Under the pieces are notes generated by a model. The model was not told the DNA's origin. It did not search any database and was given only the letters and a program-made list of their open reading frames with translations. Shown one piece after another: positions 7,746 to 14,442 of a DNA stretch of 14,473 nucleotides. The DNA is from JBCCSZ01 sp039199225 (lineage in GTDB: Bacteria; Bacteroidota; Bacteroidia; Chitinophagales; Saprospiraceae), in assembly GCA_039199225.1 (NCBI GenBank), contig JBCCSZ010000205.1, positions 1 through 14,473 on the forward strand. The letters run 5' to 3'. Position 1 is the stretch's first letter, and every line of letters starts with the position of its first letter. The translations under genes were made by a program, and so were the position numbers.

Positions 7746-7747
7746 TG
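7716..7747 (+). promoter_or_regulatory. Predicted promoter of the acetyltransferase gene, embedded in the preceding terminator
   Basis: TATTTTTG at 7740-7747 matches the Bacteroidota -7 consensus TAnnTTTG exactly. ATTG at 7716-7719 lies 20 nt upstream as a -33 element. The -33 is in the loop of the upstream terminator and the -7 is formed by its T tail. The expected start site (about 7751-7754) coincides with the ATG at 7752, so the mRNA may be leaderless. Confidence 0.55.
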
Positions 7748-7751
7748 CAAC

Positions 7752-8288
7752 ATGACCAAGAGTAACTTCTCCCCCATCACATTTTCAGACGTTCAAATAC
7801 GCCTCATACAAGCCAACGACAATCCGGCGATCGCTCAAATCATTCGGACTGTTATGACGGAATATGAATGTGTTGGAGAAGGTTATTCCATCAACGACCC
7901 AGAGGTAGACCAGATGTTTGAGACCTACAACAATGATCGCTCTGCTTTTTTTGTGCTCGAAGATGAAGAGGGGCTTGCCGGCTGTGGTGGCATAGGTCCA
8001 CTGGCCAACGGAGATTCCAGCATTTGCGAATTGAAAAAGATGTATTTCTACCGGAGGCTCAGAGGAAGAGGATTGGGTCGGAAACTCATCGAGCTGTGTC
8101 TGGATCGCGCAAGGCAAATCGGCTACAAACAATGCTACCTGGAAACGGTCGATCGCATGGCGGAAGCCAATGCCTTGTATCAAAAGGTAGGATTCCGAAA
8201 GCTCAGTTGCCCCGTCGGAGATACCGGCCACAGCAGTTGCGATGCTTATTATTCGCTGGACCTTTTCTCCCCTCCTTCCGGCCCGTAA
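7752..8288 (+). CDS. GNAT family N-acetyltransferase
   Basis: Cytoplasmic acetyl-CoA-dependent transferase; substrate unknown. The product is 178 residues. Residues about 15-40 form the first strand and helix (VQIRLIQANDNPAIAQIIR). The acetyl-CoA pyrophosphate loop is RGRGLG at 104-109, preceded by the strand ELKKMYFYRRL, and motif B is NALYQKVGF near 130-138. This is the standard GNAT order and size. ATG at 7752 was chosen over an in-frame ATG at 7731 because the latter lies inside the terminator hairpin of the preceding gene and adds residues without homology. Its last 40 bases overlap the 3' end of the convergent DinB-cupin gene, so neither has room for a separate terminator. Confidence 0.9.
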   Translation: MTKSNFSPITFSDVQIRLIQANDNPAIAQIIRTVMTEYECVGEGYSINDPEVDQMFETYNNDRSAFFVLEDEEGLAGCGGIGPLANGDSSICELKKMYFYRRLRGRGLGRKLIELCLDRARQIGYKQCYLETVDRMAEANALYQKVGFRKLSCPVGDTGHSSCDAYYSLDLFSPPSGP

Positions 8289-9061
8289 AAAATCACCCAG
8301 GTTTGGAAGTCCTCCGTAAAATCTTCGAATCGGTGTACATCGCCAGCGGGAACGAACAGCACATCTCCTGTGCCAACTTTCCGACGGCTGCCTTCGTGAA
8401 AAAACCAGGAGGTACCATTTGCAATGACATAGAGTTCATCCTTTGAATGTGGTTGCTGGTAATCCTTACCCACAGGGTGGTATAATTCAACGGTCATACT
8501 ACCATGCCGCATCAATTCGAGGAAGGGCGAAGCTTGCTGCGCTGCCAGCTTTTTTCTAGCCACCTCCAGCGGTAGGTGCCAGGCATCTTTTGCTGCCAGT
8601 ACATCCAAGCTCCCTAGGATTTGGCTGAGATGATGCTCCAAATGTTGTGTATAATCATCCGCCCACCAGGCCAGCGTACCCTCCTTGTCGCCATAGGCTA
8701 TGACCTTCCACGCCAATTGCTCTGGACTCAATTGCTTCAAGCGTCGACAAATTTGCCGATTGAGTAGTTGCCAAAGGGAAAGCAATTCCTCCAAAGACTG
8801 ATTTTGGTAATCATTGCGTTTGACCAGCTCTTCTTGCGCATAGGAAACGATAACAAAAGGCTTTTCCTCAAATTGGATATTGACAAAGCGTTGCCAATTG
8901 TAAGTCGCAGAGTCCACCAGGTGTCCCATAAACTCTATCTTAGACCATTTGCCAGGTGCCGGACGATGCTGAAGCTCCTCCTCTGTCAGGCGCCGAATGG
9001 CAGATGGAAATGCCTGGATGTATCCTTCCAGTGCCTGGATAGTCGTTTGAATATCTCGCAT
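8249..9061 (-). CDS. DinB-domain protein fused to a C-terminal cupin
   Basis: The product is 270 residues with two domains. Residues about 1-155 are a DinB/YfiT-like four-helix bundle with the usual signature APGKWS (35-40) and the metal-ligand pattern His47 (GHLVDS) plus H-x-x-H-H at 140-144. DinB proteins bind a divalent metal; characterised ones include thiol-dependent S-transferases and isomerases. Residues about 185-262 are a cupin barrel: motif 1 has His205 and Glu209 (PHSKDELYVIANG), motif 2 has Pro238, Gly240 and His243 (GDVLFVPAGDVH). Motif 1 has Gln203 where many cupins have a first His, leaving three candidate ligands. Function is unknown; two metal sites on one chain suggest an enzyme or small-molecule sensor. 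It is the third gene of an operon, 9 bp after the methyltransferase, and overlaps the convergent GNAT gene by 40 bp. Confidence 0.87.
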   Translation of the reverse strand: MRDIQTTIQALEGYIQAFPSAIRRLTEEELQHRPAPGKWSKIEFMGHLVDSATYNWQRFVNIQFEEKPFVIVSYAQEELVKRNDYQNQSLEELLSLWQLLNRQICRRLKQLSPEQLAWKVIAYGDKEGTLAWWADDYTQHLEHHLSQILGSLDVLAAKDAWHLPLEVARKKLAAQQASPFLELMRHGSMTVELYHPVGKDYQQPHSKDELYVIANGTSWFFHEGSRRKVGTGDVLFVPAGDVHRFEDFTEDFQTWVIFYGPEGGEKRSSE

Positions 9062-9070
9062 TTGACCACT

Positions 9071-9889
9071 TTAACTTTTTGCCACCGCCTGAAAGCCAGA
9101 GTAGAAATACACGGCATCGGGATGGTCCATGAATTGTCTGATTTCCTGCTGCACAACTGCTAGGTCCAACTGCTTGATGTAGCGATGTTCAATTAGTTGC
9201 TCAGCCGCACTCATCAGTAAATCTTTGAAATAAACCATCATCTGCTGTCGGTTGGCTGGATTGCGCTTATCGTGGTGTTGATAAATAGGGTAAACGTGAA
9301 TATTTGTAAAACCCGCTTCGTGCAGCAATCCTCCGAGCTGAGCGCCGATGTAGGGGTGGCCTCCAAAATCGGATTGCATCTGGTTAAAAGCATTCCAGTA
9401 GGCCATAATGGCCGGAGAGTCCGGATACAAAAACTGAGATTGGTTGTAAACCTCCGTTACAAATATCGGACTACCAGGTCGAAGTACTTTTTTGCAATTC
9501 TGTAAGACGCGAAGCGGCTCGGCCAGATGTTCCAATACCCAGCAGATGAAAGCGCCATCCGCTGCGATCTCCTCGGGCATTTGAAAGGAGGCTGCATCTG
9601 CTTGTTCCAGAGAATACCGCCCTTGGAAAGCCGCAACTTTGGATAAATTTTCGGCTGCCTTTTGAATTTGCTCCGTAGAAATATCGATGCCATGAATACA
9701 CATGTCCGGATACTTTTGCAGCATCAAGCGAGTCTGTGCGCCTACGCCAACGCCCACTTCCAGCAATTGCTTTACGCCACTCATATCGAGTTGCTCGTGG
9801 ATCATGCGCTCCAAGAAATTGGCCTGAACATCCAGCCGCTCCTGCTCTTCTTGGTTTTGTCCATGTATGTATTTACTGGCTCTACCCAT
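9071..9889 (-). CDS. Class I SAM-dependent methyltransferase
   Basis: The product is 272 residues with a Rossmann-type methyltransferase core. Motif I is LLEVGVGVG (42-50), the SAM-ribose acid is Asp69 in HGIDIS, motif II is around FICWVLEHL (114-122), and the strand PIFVTEVY follows the LRPGS turn. The layout resembles small-molecule methyltransferases of the UbiE/menaquinone type. The C-terminal third (about 145-272) is a substrate-side region that I cannot assign, so the methyl acceptor is unknown. The ATG at 9889 overlaps the stop of the upstream split-barrel/DinB gene by 8 bp, and the DinB-cupin gene follows after 9 bp. This tight spacing indicates translational coupling and a shared pathway. 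Confidence 0.9.
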   Translation of the reverse strand: MGRASKYIHGQNQEEQERLDVQANFLERMIHEQLDMSGVKQLLEVGVGVGAQTRLMLQKYPDMCIHGIDISTEQIQKAAENLSKVAAFQGRYSLEQADAASFQMPEEIAADGAFICWVLEHLAEPLRVLQNCKKVLRPGSPIFVTEVYNQSQFLYPDSPAIMAYWNAFNQMQSDFGGHPYIGAQLGGLLHEAGFTNIHVYPIYQHHDKRNPANRQQMMVYFKDLLMSAAEQLIEHRYIKQLDLAVVQQEIRQFMDHPDAVYFYSGFQAVAKS

Positions 9890-11066
9890 TGAAATAGCGC
9901 TCTTTTAATATCTGAAGATGGTGTATTTCATGTCCTGCTGTGATGTATCCAAGTCCCCGGACGGTGATGCCTTTCTCGCTGGCAGTACCTTTTTGGTTCA
10001 AGGTCTCATGGTCCAGGGTTTCGAACAGGACAATACTGGCAGCCCGAACGGCTCGGTATTCGGCCATCAAAGACTCGGGGCTACGCGAGTTGGCGTTGGA
10101 GGCCGGAACGTAAGCATTGTGGTCAAAACCAGGCAATGGCGTTTTGTCGCCCCGTGCAATTCGCAAAGCTCGATAGTTGAATATCCTTTCGGTATCAATG
10201 AGATGCTGCAAAACTTCCTTTACAGTCCACTTCCCCTCGGCGTAGCGATAATTCCATTGATCTGCATCGAGGGCCTCAAACCACTGGGGCATAGAGGAGG
10301 AAGCGTCGCGGAGTACCTGTAAGAAATCGTTGCCTGGCACCTTTTCGACGTATCCCCAATAGAATTCTGCTACCTCTGATTTTTCAGGGCGTCTCAAATT
10401 AGTACTAGCTGTCTGATTCATTTGCAATTGATTTTTCACGCTCGCAGGCAGGGGAATTCCCGCCCGTAGTTTAGGGTCGCTGATCGCTTGTCCATAGCTT
10501 CGATGAATGGGCAGGACACCCGCCCAAATGGGAAGCTCATAATCGGGCAAGTCGTCACCCGGCGGACCCGTCCGGATTTTAGCAGAAGCCTGATCGATTG
10601 TCAAAGCCAAAACCATTGTCGCCTTCATCTCTTTCTCACTCGGTTGCCGAACTTCTGCCCATCTTCCTTTGAGGATTTGCTCCGAAATGCAAAATAGGGC
10701 TTTTTCCTTTTCAGCTCCCTCCAAAATATGGGCTTTTCCAAAAATGACAGCCGAACGGTAGTTCATCGAATGGTGAAAGGCCGAACGCGCCAGCACAATA
10801 CCATCTAAATAAGTAACCGTCACACAAACCGGGATGCCCTCCTCTAAGTTGGTCATCATTCGGCTCTTGGTGGCTCCATGTAGATAAAGTCGATCGCCAG
10901 AGCGGCCATAGGCAGTGGGTATGACAAAAGGTTGTCCATCGACCACAAAGCCGATGTGTGCCACGCAGCCAATGTCCAATATACGGTGGACAGTCTCGCG
11001 GTCGTAATGTCCTCTCCGAGGGACTCTTTTTACCTTGTTGCGTTGATTTACTGGATAAGATTCCAC
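9882..11066 (-). CDS. Pyridoxamine 5'-phosphate oxidase-like split-barrel domain fused to DinB
   Basis: With the start proposed here the product is 394 residues. Residues about 14-205 are an FMN-binding split barrel of the Pyridox_ox_2 type, with typical stretches GHYDRETVHRIL, HIGFVVDGQPFVIPTAYGR, YLHGATKSRM and ARSAFHHSMNYRS. Homologues are usually this domain alone. Residues about 236-394 are a DinB domain with EGKWTVKEVLQHLID (His288) and AGHEIHH (His379, His382, His383) as metal ligands. The GTG at 11066 is preferred over the longer ATG at 11123: the ATG lies upstream of a consensus -7 element and inside the MocR-type repeats, and homology begins near residue 10 of the short form. The ATG start (413 residues) cannot be excluded. 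First gene of a three-gene operon divergent from a MocR regulator; split-barrel genes are common MocR neighbours. The catalytic reaction is unknown. Confidence 0.85.
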   Translation of the reverse strand: MESYPVNQRNKVKRVPRRGHYDRETVHRILDIGCVAHIGFVVDGQPFVIPTAYGRSGDRLYLHGATKSRMMTNLEEGIPVCVTVTYLDGIVLARSAFHHSMNYRSAVIFGKAHILEGAEKEKALFCISEQILKGRWAEVRQPSEKEMKATMVLALTIDQASAKIRTGPPGDDLPDYELPIWAGVLPIHRSYGQAISDPKLRAGIPLPASVKNQLQMNQTASTNLRRPEKSEVAEFYWGYVEKVPGNDFLQVLRDASSSMPQWFEALDADQWNYRYAEGKWTVKEVLQHLIDTERIFNYRALRIARGDKTPLPGFDHNAYVPASNANSRSPESLMAEYRAVRAASIVLFETLDHETLNQKGTASEKGITVRGLGYITAGHEIHHLQILKERYFNG

Positions 11067-11089
11067 AATTTTTTGCTTTTGATGTCCAA

Positions 11090-11097
11090 CAAATGTA
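11090..11097 (-). promoter_or_regulatory. Predicted -7 element of the split-barrel/DinB operon
   Basis: TACATTTG on the minus strand matches TAnnTTTG exactly, with no good -33 element at the normal distance. It lies 24-31 bp upstream of the proposed GTG start. The missing -33 box and the adjacent repeat at 11106-11113 fit a promoter that needs an activator, as is common for MocR targets. Confidence 0.45.
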
Positions 11098-11105
11098 TTA
11101 TTTTT

Positions 11106-11152
11106 CTGGACCACTAAAATCATCCAGTTTTATCTTTAACAATGGTCCAGTT
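11106..11152. promoter_or_regulatory. Candidate MocR operator: inverted and direct repeats between divergent genes
   Basis: CTGGACCA (11106-11113) and TGGTCCAG (11143-11150) are exact inverted copies whose centres are 37 bp apart. TCCAGTT also occurs as a direct repeat at 11123-11129 and 11146-11152, 23 bp start to start. The last copy ends immediately before the regulator ATG at 11153. MocR proteins typically bind spaced repeats of this sort next to a divergent target and their own gene; the assignment is inferred from position and symmetry. Confidence 0.55.
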
Positions 11153-12610
11153 ATGATTCCATTAAAAGCGCATTTGCATATAGATCGAAAGGCCAAGGGA
11201 GCCGTTTACCTACAACTTGCCAACCAACTCATCCACCTGATACAGTCTGGAACGATCCGACCAGGAGACAAACTGCCTGGCAGCAGAAGTCTTGCCCAAG
11301 ACCTAAAGGTGCATCGCCAAACGGTCGTTCATGCGTTGGAAGAACTGGAATCACAAGGTTGGGTAGAGATCATGCCTCGCCGAGGAACCATTATCTCCAA
11401 GGAACTACCAGAGTTGAAAACCCGTAGCATCACAAGCCTTCAGCCTGAAGCGCCGCCCGTCCAAACCGGCTTCGAGCCCTATGGATTTCCACATTTGAGT
11501 CCCCCCTTTCAATACAATTATCCGCTGGCCTTTGATGATGGTGCGCCGGATACCCGCCTCGCTCCCGTTCGGGAATTGGCCCGAGCGTATGCCCGAAACC
11601 TGCGACGGTTCAATACCCGTAACTACCTCGGATACGGTGATGCACGCGGTAGCCAGAGACTTCGCACGATTCTAGCCGAAGATTTTGCCAGCAATCGAGG
11701 ACTGCGGTGTACAGCCGATCAAATTATGATCACCAGAGGGAGCCAGATGGCAATTTACCTAAGCGCCCGTTCTGTCTTGAAGCCCGGAGATCAGATCATC
11801 GTCGGGACAACCAATTACTTTACTGCGGACATGACCTTTCGCCACCTAGGCACCATCATGCAAAGGGTCAGGGTAGATGAACACGGCCTGGTGGTAGACG
11901 ACATTGGCCACTTGTGCGATCAGCACCCCATCCGCGCTGTGTATGTTACCTCCCACCATCACCATCCAACAACGGTCCCTCTTTCGCCAGAACGGCGATT
12001 GAAGCTATTGGAATTGGCAGCTGAATACCGCTTTGTCATCATCGAAGATGACTATGATTATGAGTTCCACTACGACAACAGCCCGCTTCTGCCGTTGGCC
12101 AGTGCCGATCGACACGGACTGGTGGTTTATATTGGCTCCTTTTCAAAAAGCATCGCTCCTGCTTTCCGAATCGGATACATCGTGGCACCACAAAGGTTCA
12201 TTGAACAGGCCGTATGCCTCCGGCGCATCATTGATCGGCAGGGGGATTGTATACAGGAGCTGGCGCTAGCTGATTTGATCGACGAAGGGGTCTTAAAAAG
12301 GCACCTCAACAAAGCCGTCAAGCAATACCGCAACCGGCGGGACTGCTTTGCCAACGGCCTGCAAAGGCATCTTGGGGATTCGGTCAAATTTCGCTTGCCT
12401 AGTGGAGGGATGGCATTGTGGGCGCATTTTGCTCCAGAAATCGATCTGGTTCGACTGAGCCGGGAGGCGAAGGCAAATGGCTTGTATTTATCAGATGGAA
12501 CGAGCTTTCGGCAGCAGCTTCCCTCGCTCAATGCCATTCGAATGGGATTTGCTTCTATGACGGAGGAGGAAATCGAGCGGGCGGTTCTTCAGCTGAAAAT
12601 GTTGCTGTGA
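11153..12610 (+). CDS. MocR-family transcriptional regulator (GntR HTH plus aminotransferase-like domain)
   Basis: The product is 485 residues, close to GabR (479). Residues about 10-80 are a GntR winged helix, with YLQLANQLIHLIQSG, RPGDKLPGSRSLA and the wing MPRRGTII. After a linker (about 85-130), residues 130-485 form a fold-type I aminotransferase-like domain: YGDARGSQRLR (161-171), the pyridine-nitrogen region EDDYD (298-302), and Lys332 in SFSKS as the expected PLP Schiff-base lysine. All core PLP features are present, so it should bind PLP as ligand or cofactor. The usual TPSHQ.PTG segment reads SHHHHPTT (267-274). ATG 11153 was chosen because the open frame upstream (to 10958) would run through the intergenic repeats and into the divergent gene. 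It probably autoregulates and controls the adjacent operon. Confidence 0.93.
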   Translation: MIPLKAHLHIDRKAKGAVYLQLANQLIHLIQSGTIRPGDKLPGSRSLAQDLKVHRQTVVHALEELESQGWVEIMPRRGTIISKELPELKTRSITSLQPEAPPVQTGFEPYGFPHLSPPFQYNYPLAFDDGAPDTRLAPVRELARAYARNLRRFNTRNYLGYGDARGSQRLRTILAEDFASNRGLRCTADQIMITRGSQMAIYLSARSVLKPGDQIIVGTTNYFTADMTFRHLGTIMQRVRVDEHGLVVDDIGHLCDQHPIRAVYVTSHHHHPTTVPLSPERRLKLLELAAEYRFVIIEDDYDYEFHYDNSPLLPLASADRHGLVVYIGSFSKSIAPAFRIGYIVAPQRFIEQAVCLRRIIDRQGDCIQELALADLIDEGVLKRHLNKAVKQYRNRRDCFANGLQRHLGDSVKFRLPSGGMALWAHFAPEIDLVRLSREAKANGLYLSDGTSFRQQLPSLNAIRMGFASMTEEEIERAVLQLKMLL

Positions 12611-12619
12611 GCTTGTCAA

Positions 12620-12652
12620 CAAATGATTTAAAAGAATTATTTGAAGCTTTTT
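12620..12652 (+). terminator. Weak candidate terminator after the MocR gene
   Basis: Arms CAAATGATT (12620-12628) and AATTATTTG (12635-12643) pair with one G-T and a 6-nt loop. AGCTT/AAGCT can extend the stem across an internal loop, and a run of five T follows. The stem is AT-rich, so efficiency is doubtful. Confidence 0.4.
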
Positions 12653-12731
12653 AGACCAAGAATTGCTTGAAAACAGGCCAAATTCCTCCTTAATCTTTTG
12701 TTAAATGTTATTAAAGTTGTACACCTAACGC

Positions 12732-12739
12732 TAACTTTG
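12732..12739 (+). promoter_or_regulatory. Predicted -7 element of the OmpH-like gene
   Basis: TAACTTTG matches TAnnTTTG exactly, 36-43 bp upstream of the ATG at 12775, giving a leader of about 30 nt. No TTG occurs at the usual 19-21 nt distance upstream. Confidence 0.4.
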
Positions 12740-12774
12740 TAGTCTTATTCAATGAATCAACTTTTATATTACTT

Positions 12775-13290
12775 ATGAAGAGACTACTCTATTTAAGCGT
12801 CTTTGTTCTGGCGATGTTGAGCATCAGCCAGTCTGCTATAGCCCAGAAGTACGGCCACATCAATGCTGGAAACTTATTGGTCCAAATGCCTGCCACCAAG
12901 GCTGCTGACTCCGAGTTGGAAGCTTATCAAAAGCAATTGGGTGCGGCCTTTGAAAAAAAGGTCAACAACTTCCGGGAAAGAGCTGGAAAATTTCTGAAGG
13001 ATGCCCAAGGTGGTGTATTGCCTCAGATTGAAATTCAGAAAAAGCAGGCAGAGTTTGCCAAAGAAGAGCAGGTACTAGCCCAGGAAGAACAAGATATTCT
13101 GACTAAGGTGCAAAAGAAACGAGAGGAATTGCTTAAGCCAATCCTCGAGAAGGTCAATGCTGCCATCAATAAGATTGGCAAGGAGAAAGGCTACTCCATG
13201 ATCTTCGATACCAGTGTGATGAATACGGTACTATTTGCGCAAGACTCCGATGATGTGATGGCGCTTGTCAAAGCAGAGTTGGGCTTGTAG
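12775..13290 (+). CDS. OmpH/Skp-family periplasmic chaperone
   Basis: The product is 171 residues, typical of Skp/OmpH proteins, which form trimers that hold unfolded outer-membrane proteins in the periplasm. A signal peptide spans 1-23 with cleavage expected after Ala-Ile-Ala, before Gln24. The mature protein starts with the family strand KYGHINAGNLLVQMP, continues as a long charged helical tentacle (about 45-130, rich in Lys, Glu and Gln), and closes with GYSMIFDTSVMNTVLF (about 139-154), the typical C-terminal strand region. In many Bacteroidota ompH copies lie beside bamA; this one is alone, between a MocR gene and a convergent metalloprotease, so it may be an additional paralogue. The ATG at 12775 directly precedes the signal peptide. 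Confidence 0.9.
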   Translation: MKRLLYLSVFVLAMLSISQSAIAQKYGHINAGNLLVQMPATKAADSELEAYQKQLGAAFEKKVNNFRERAGKFLKDAQGGVLPQIEIQKKQAEFAKEEQVLAQEEQDILTKVQKKREELLKPILEKVNAAINKIGKEKGYSMIFDTSVMNTVLFAQDSDDVMALVKAELGL

Positions 13291-13322
13291 GAAGCTCAAA
13301 GTCAGATAATATCGTTACAGTG

Positions 13323-13357
13323 ATCCCGAATCTTCCTTGTGGAGGTTCGGGATTTCT
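13323..13357. terminator. Hairpin terminator shared by convergent ompH-like and S2P genes
   Basis: ATCCCGAA (13323-13330) pairs with TTCGGGAT (13346-13353). The inner arms CTTCC and GGAGG continue the stem across a single-base bulge to a TTGT loop. The plus-strand transcript continues TTCTT, a modest U tract; the minus-strand side has little U. It fills the gap between the two stop codons and probably acts mainly for the plus-strand gene. Confidence 0.65.
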
Positions 13358-14442
13358 TATGTAGACCGTTTTTCTCGGATAAAAGCATTCATACTTCTTA
13401 CATCAACAACCCCGACCAAGCTATTTTCCTCATAAACAGGCAAGATACTGTAGCCGTGCTGCTGCATCTTTTGCAAAACCACCTTCAGATTGTCGGCAGG
13501 TTCGAGGGGCTCGTAGTTTGAACTCAGGTAGGACATCAGGGGAGCATTGGTATCTTCCTTTTTAATGGCTTCCAGGACAAATGCCTCGTGTAAGACGCCG
13601 ACGACTTTGTTCAGCTCATCAAAAACAAGGAAACTGCGTTCCTTTTCTTGTTCAAAAACCTCCAGCAGCCGATTGATTGGATCGGATAGAGGGAAGCGGG
13701 AGAATTCTGTTCGCATGATTTGGCTGACTGGGCTGGTGGCCAGTATGTGGTCCATCCACACCATTCTGGATTCGTGCCGAGCTGTCAAAAACACGAAAAT
13801 ACTGATCAAAGAAAGGATCAAATGCCGATCAAATAAGCTGTAGACGAACAGCAGGACTGCTATGACTTGCCCGATGATGGCAGCAATCTGTGTGGCCCGA
13901 AGCCGCCCCAAACGAGTGGCTAAAAGAGACCGCAGCATTCGACCACCGTCCATCGGAAAAGCTGGCAGTAAGTTGAACAGTACCAAAAAAACGTTCATCC
14001 AGAAGAGGCCCGGTAGAAAAAAGTCGGTGAGCTCGCGCATATCAATCTCCTCTATCCAGGGGATTCGCCCTTGATCCAAGAAGAGCCATACACCTAAGAA
14101 AAGGGACAGCACCACATTGACTAGCGGGCCGGCCAAAGCAATTTTAAATTCCTGCATGGGCTCATCTGGCAGGCGGGTCAGGCGCGCTACCCCACCCATT
14201 GGAAAAAGGATGATGTCCAAGGTATCTACATTGAACCGACGAGCAGCAATGGCATGACCATATTCATGCAAAACGACACAGGTGAATAGCAAGACCACCA
14301 AAAGCCCCATCCAAGCCATACCTACCCAACCGGCACTGAATGAGATACCCATGTAGAGAATCCACAGCAGTATCAACCCGAAGCTCCAATGGATCATCAG
14401 GGGGATGCCGGCAAACACAGCGATGCGAAAAGCACCTTTCAT
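13357..14442 (-). CDS. Site-2 protease family zinc metalloprotease (M50) with C-terminal CBS pair
   Basis: The product is 361 residues. This is an intramembrane zinc protease of the type that cleaves transmembrane substrates such as anti-sigma factors or pro-proteins. The zinc site is HEYGH at 59-63 with the distal ligand Asp165 in NLLPAFPMDGGR (157-168), both intact. About six hydrophobic segments lie between residues 8 and 222. No PDZ domain interrupts the core. Two CBS motifs follow at about 233-355 (start near SPVSQIM; second includes SILPVYEENSLVGVVDV), a known S2P subclass in which CBS modules may sense nucleotides. Relatives include the SpoIVFB-like and archaeal CBS-S2P enzymes. The ATG at 14442 is preceded directly by an in-frame TAA, so the start cannot move upstream. 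The substrate is not evident from the neighbours. Confidence 0.93.
   Translation of the reverse strand: MKGAFRIAVFAGIPLMIHWSFGLILLWILYMGISFSAGWVGMAWMGLLVVLLFTCVVLHEYGHAIAARRFNVDTLDIILFPMGGVARLTRLPDEPMQEFKIALAGPLVNVVLSLFLGVWLFLDQGRIPWIEEIDMRELTDFFLPGLFWMNVFLVLFNLLPAFPMDGGRMLRSLLATRLGRLRATQIAAIIGQVIAVLLFVYSLFDRHLILSLISIFVFLTARHESRMVWMDHILATSPVSQIMRTEFSRFPLSDPINRLLEVFEQEKERSFLVFDELNKVVGVLHEAFVLEAIKKEDTNAPLMSYLSSNYEPLEPADNLKVVLQKMQQHGYSILPVYEENSLVGVVDVRSMNAFIREKRST

Noticed and set aside
7731..7751. Earlier ATG for the acetyltransferase
   Set aside because: The codons fall in the stem and T tail of the preceding terminator and add no conserved residues.
7785..8231. 148-codon minus-strand frame over the acetyltransferase
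   Set aside because: It is a shadow of a GNAT gene with intact acetyl-CoA motifs and shows no domain of its own.
10958..11152. 65-codon upstream extension of the MocR regulator
   Set aside because: It runs antisense to the split-barrel gene and across the repeat region; family homology begins just after ATG 11153.
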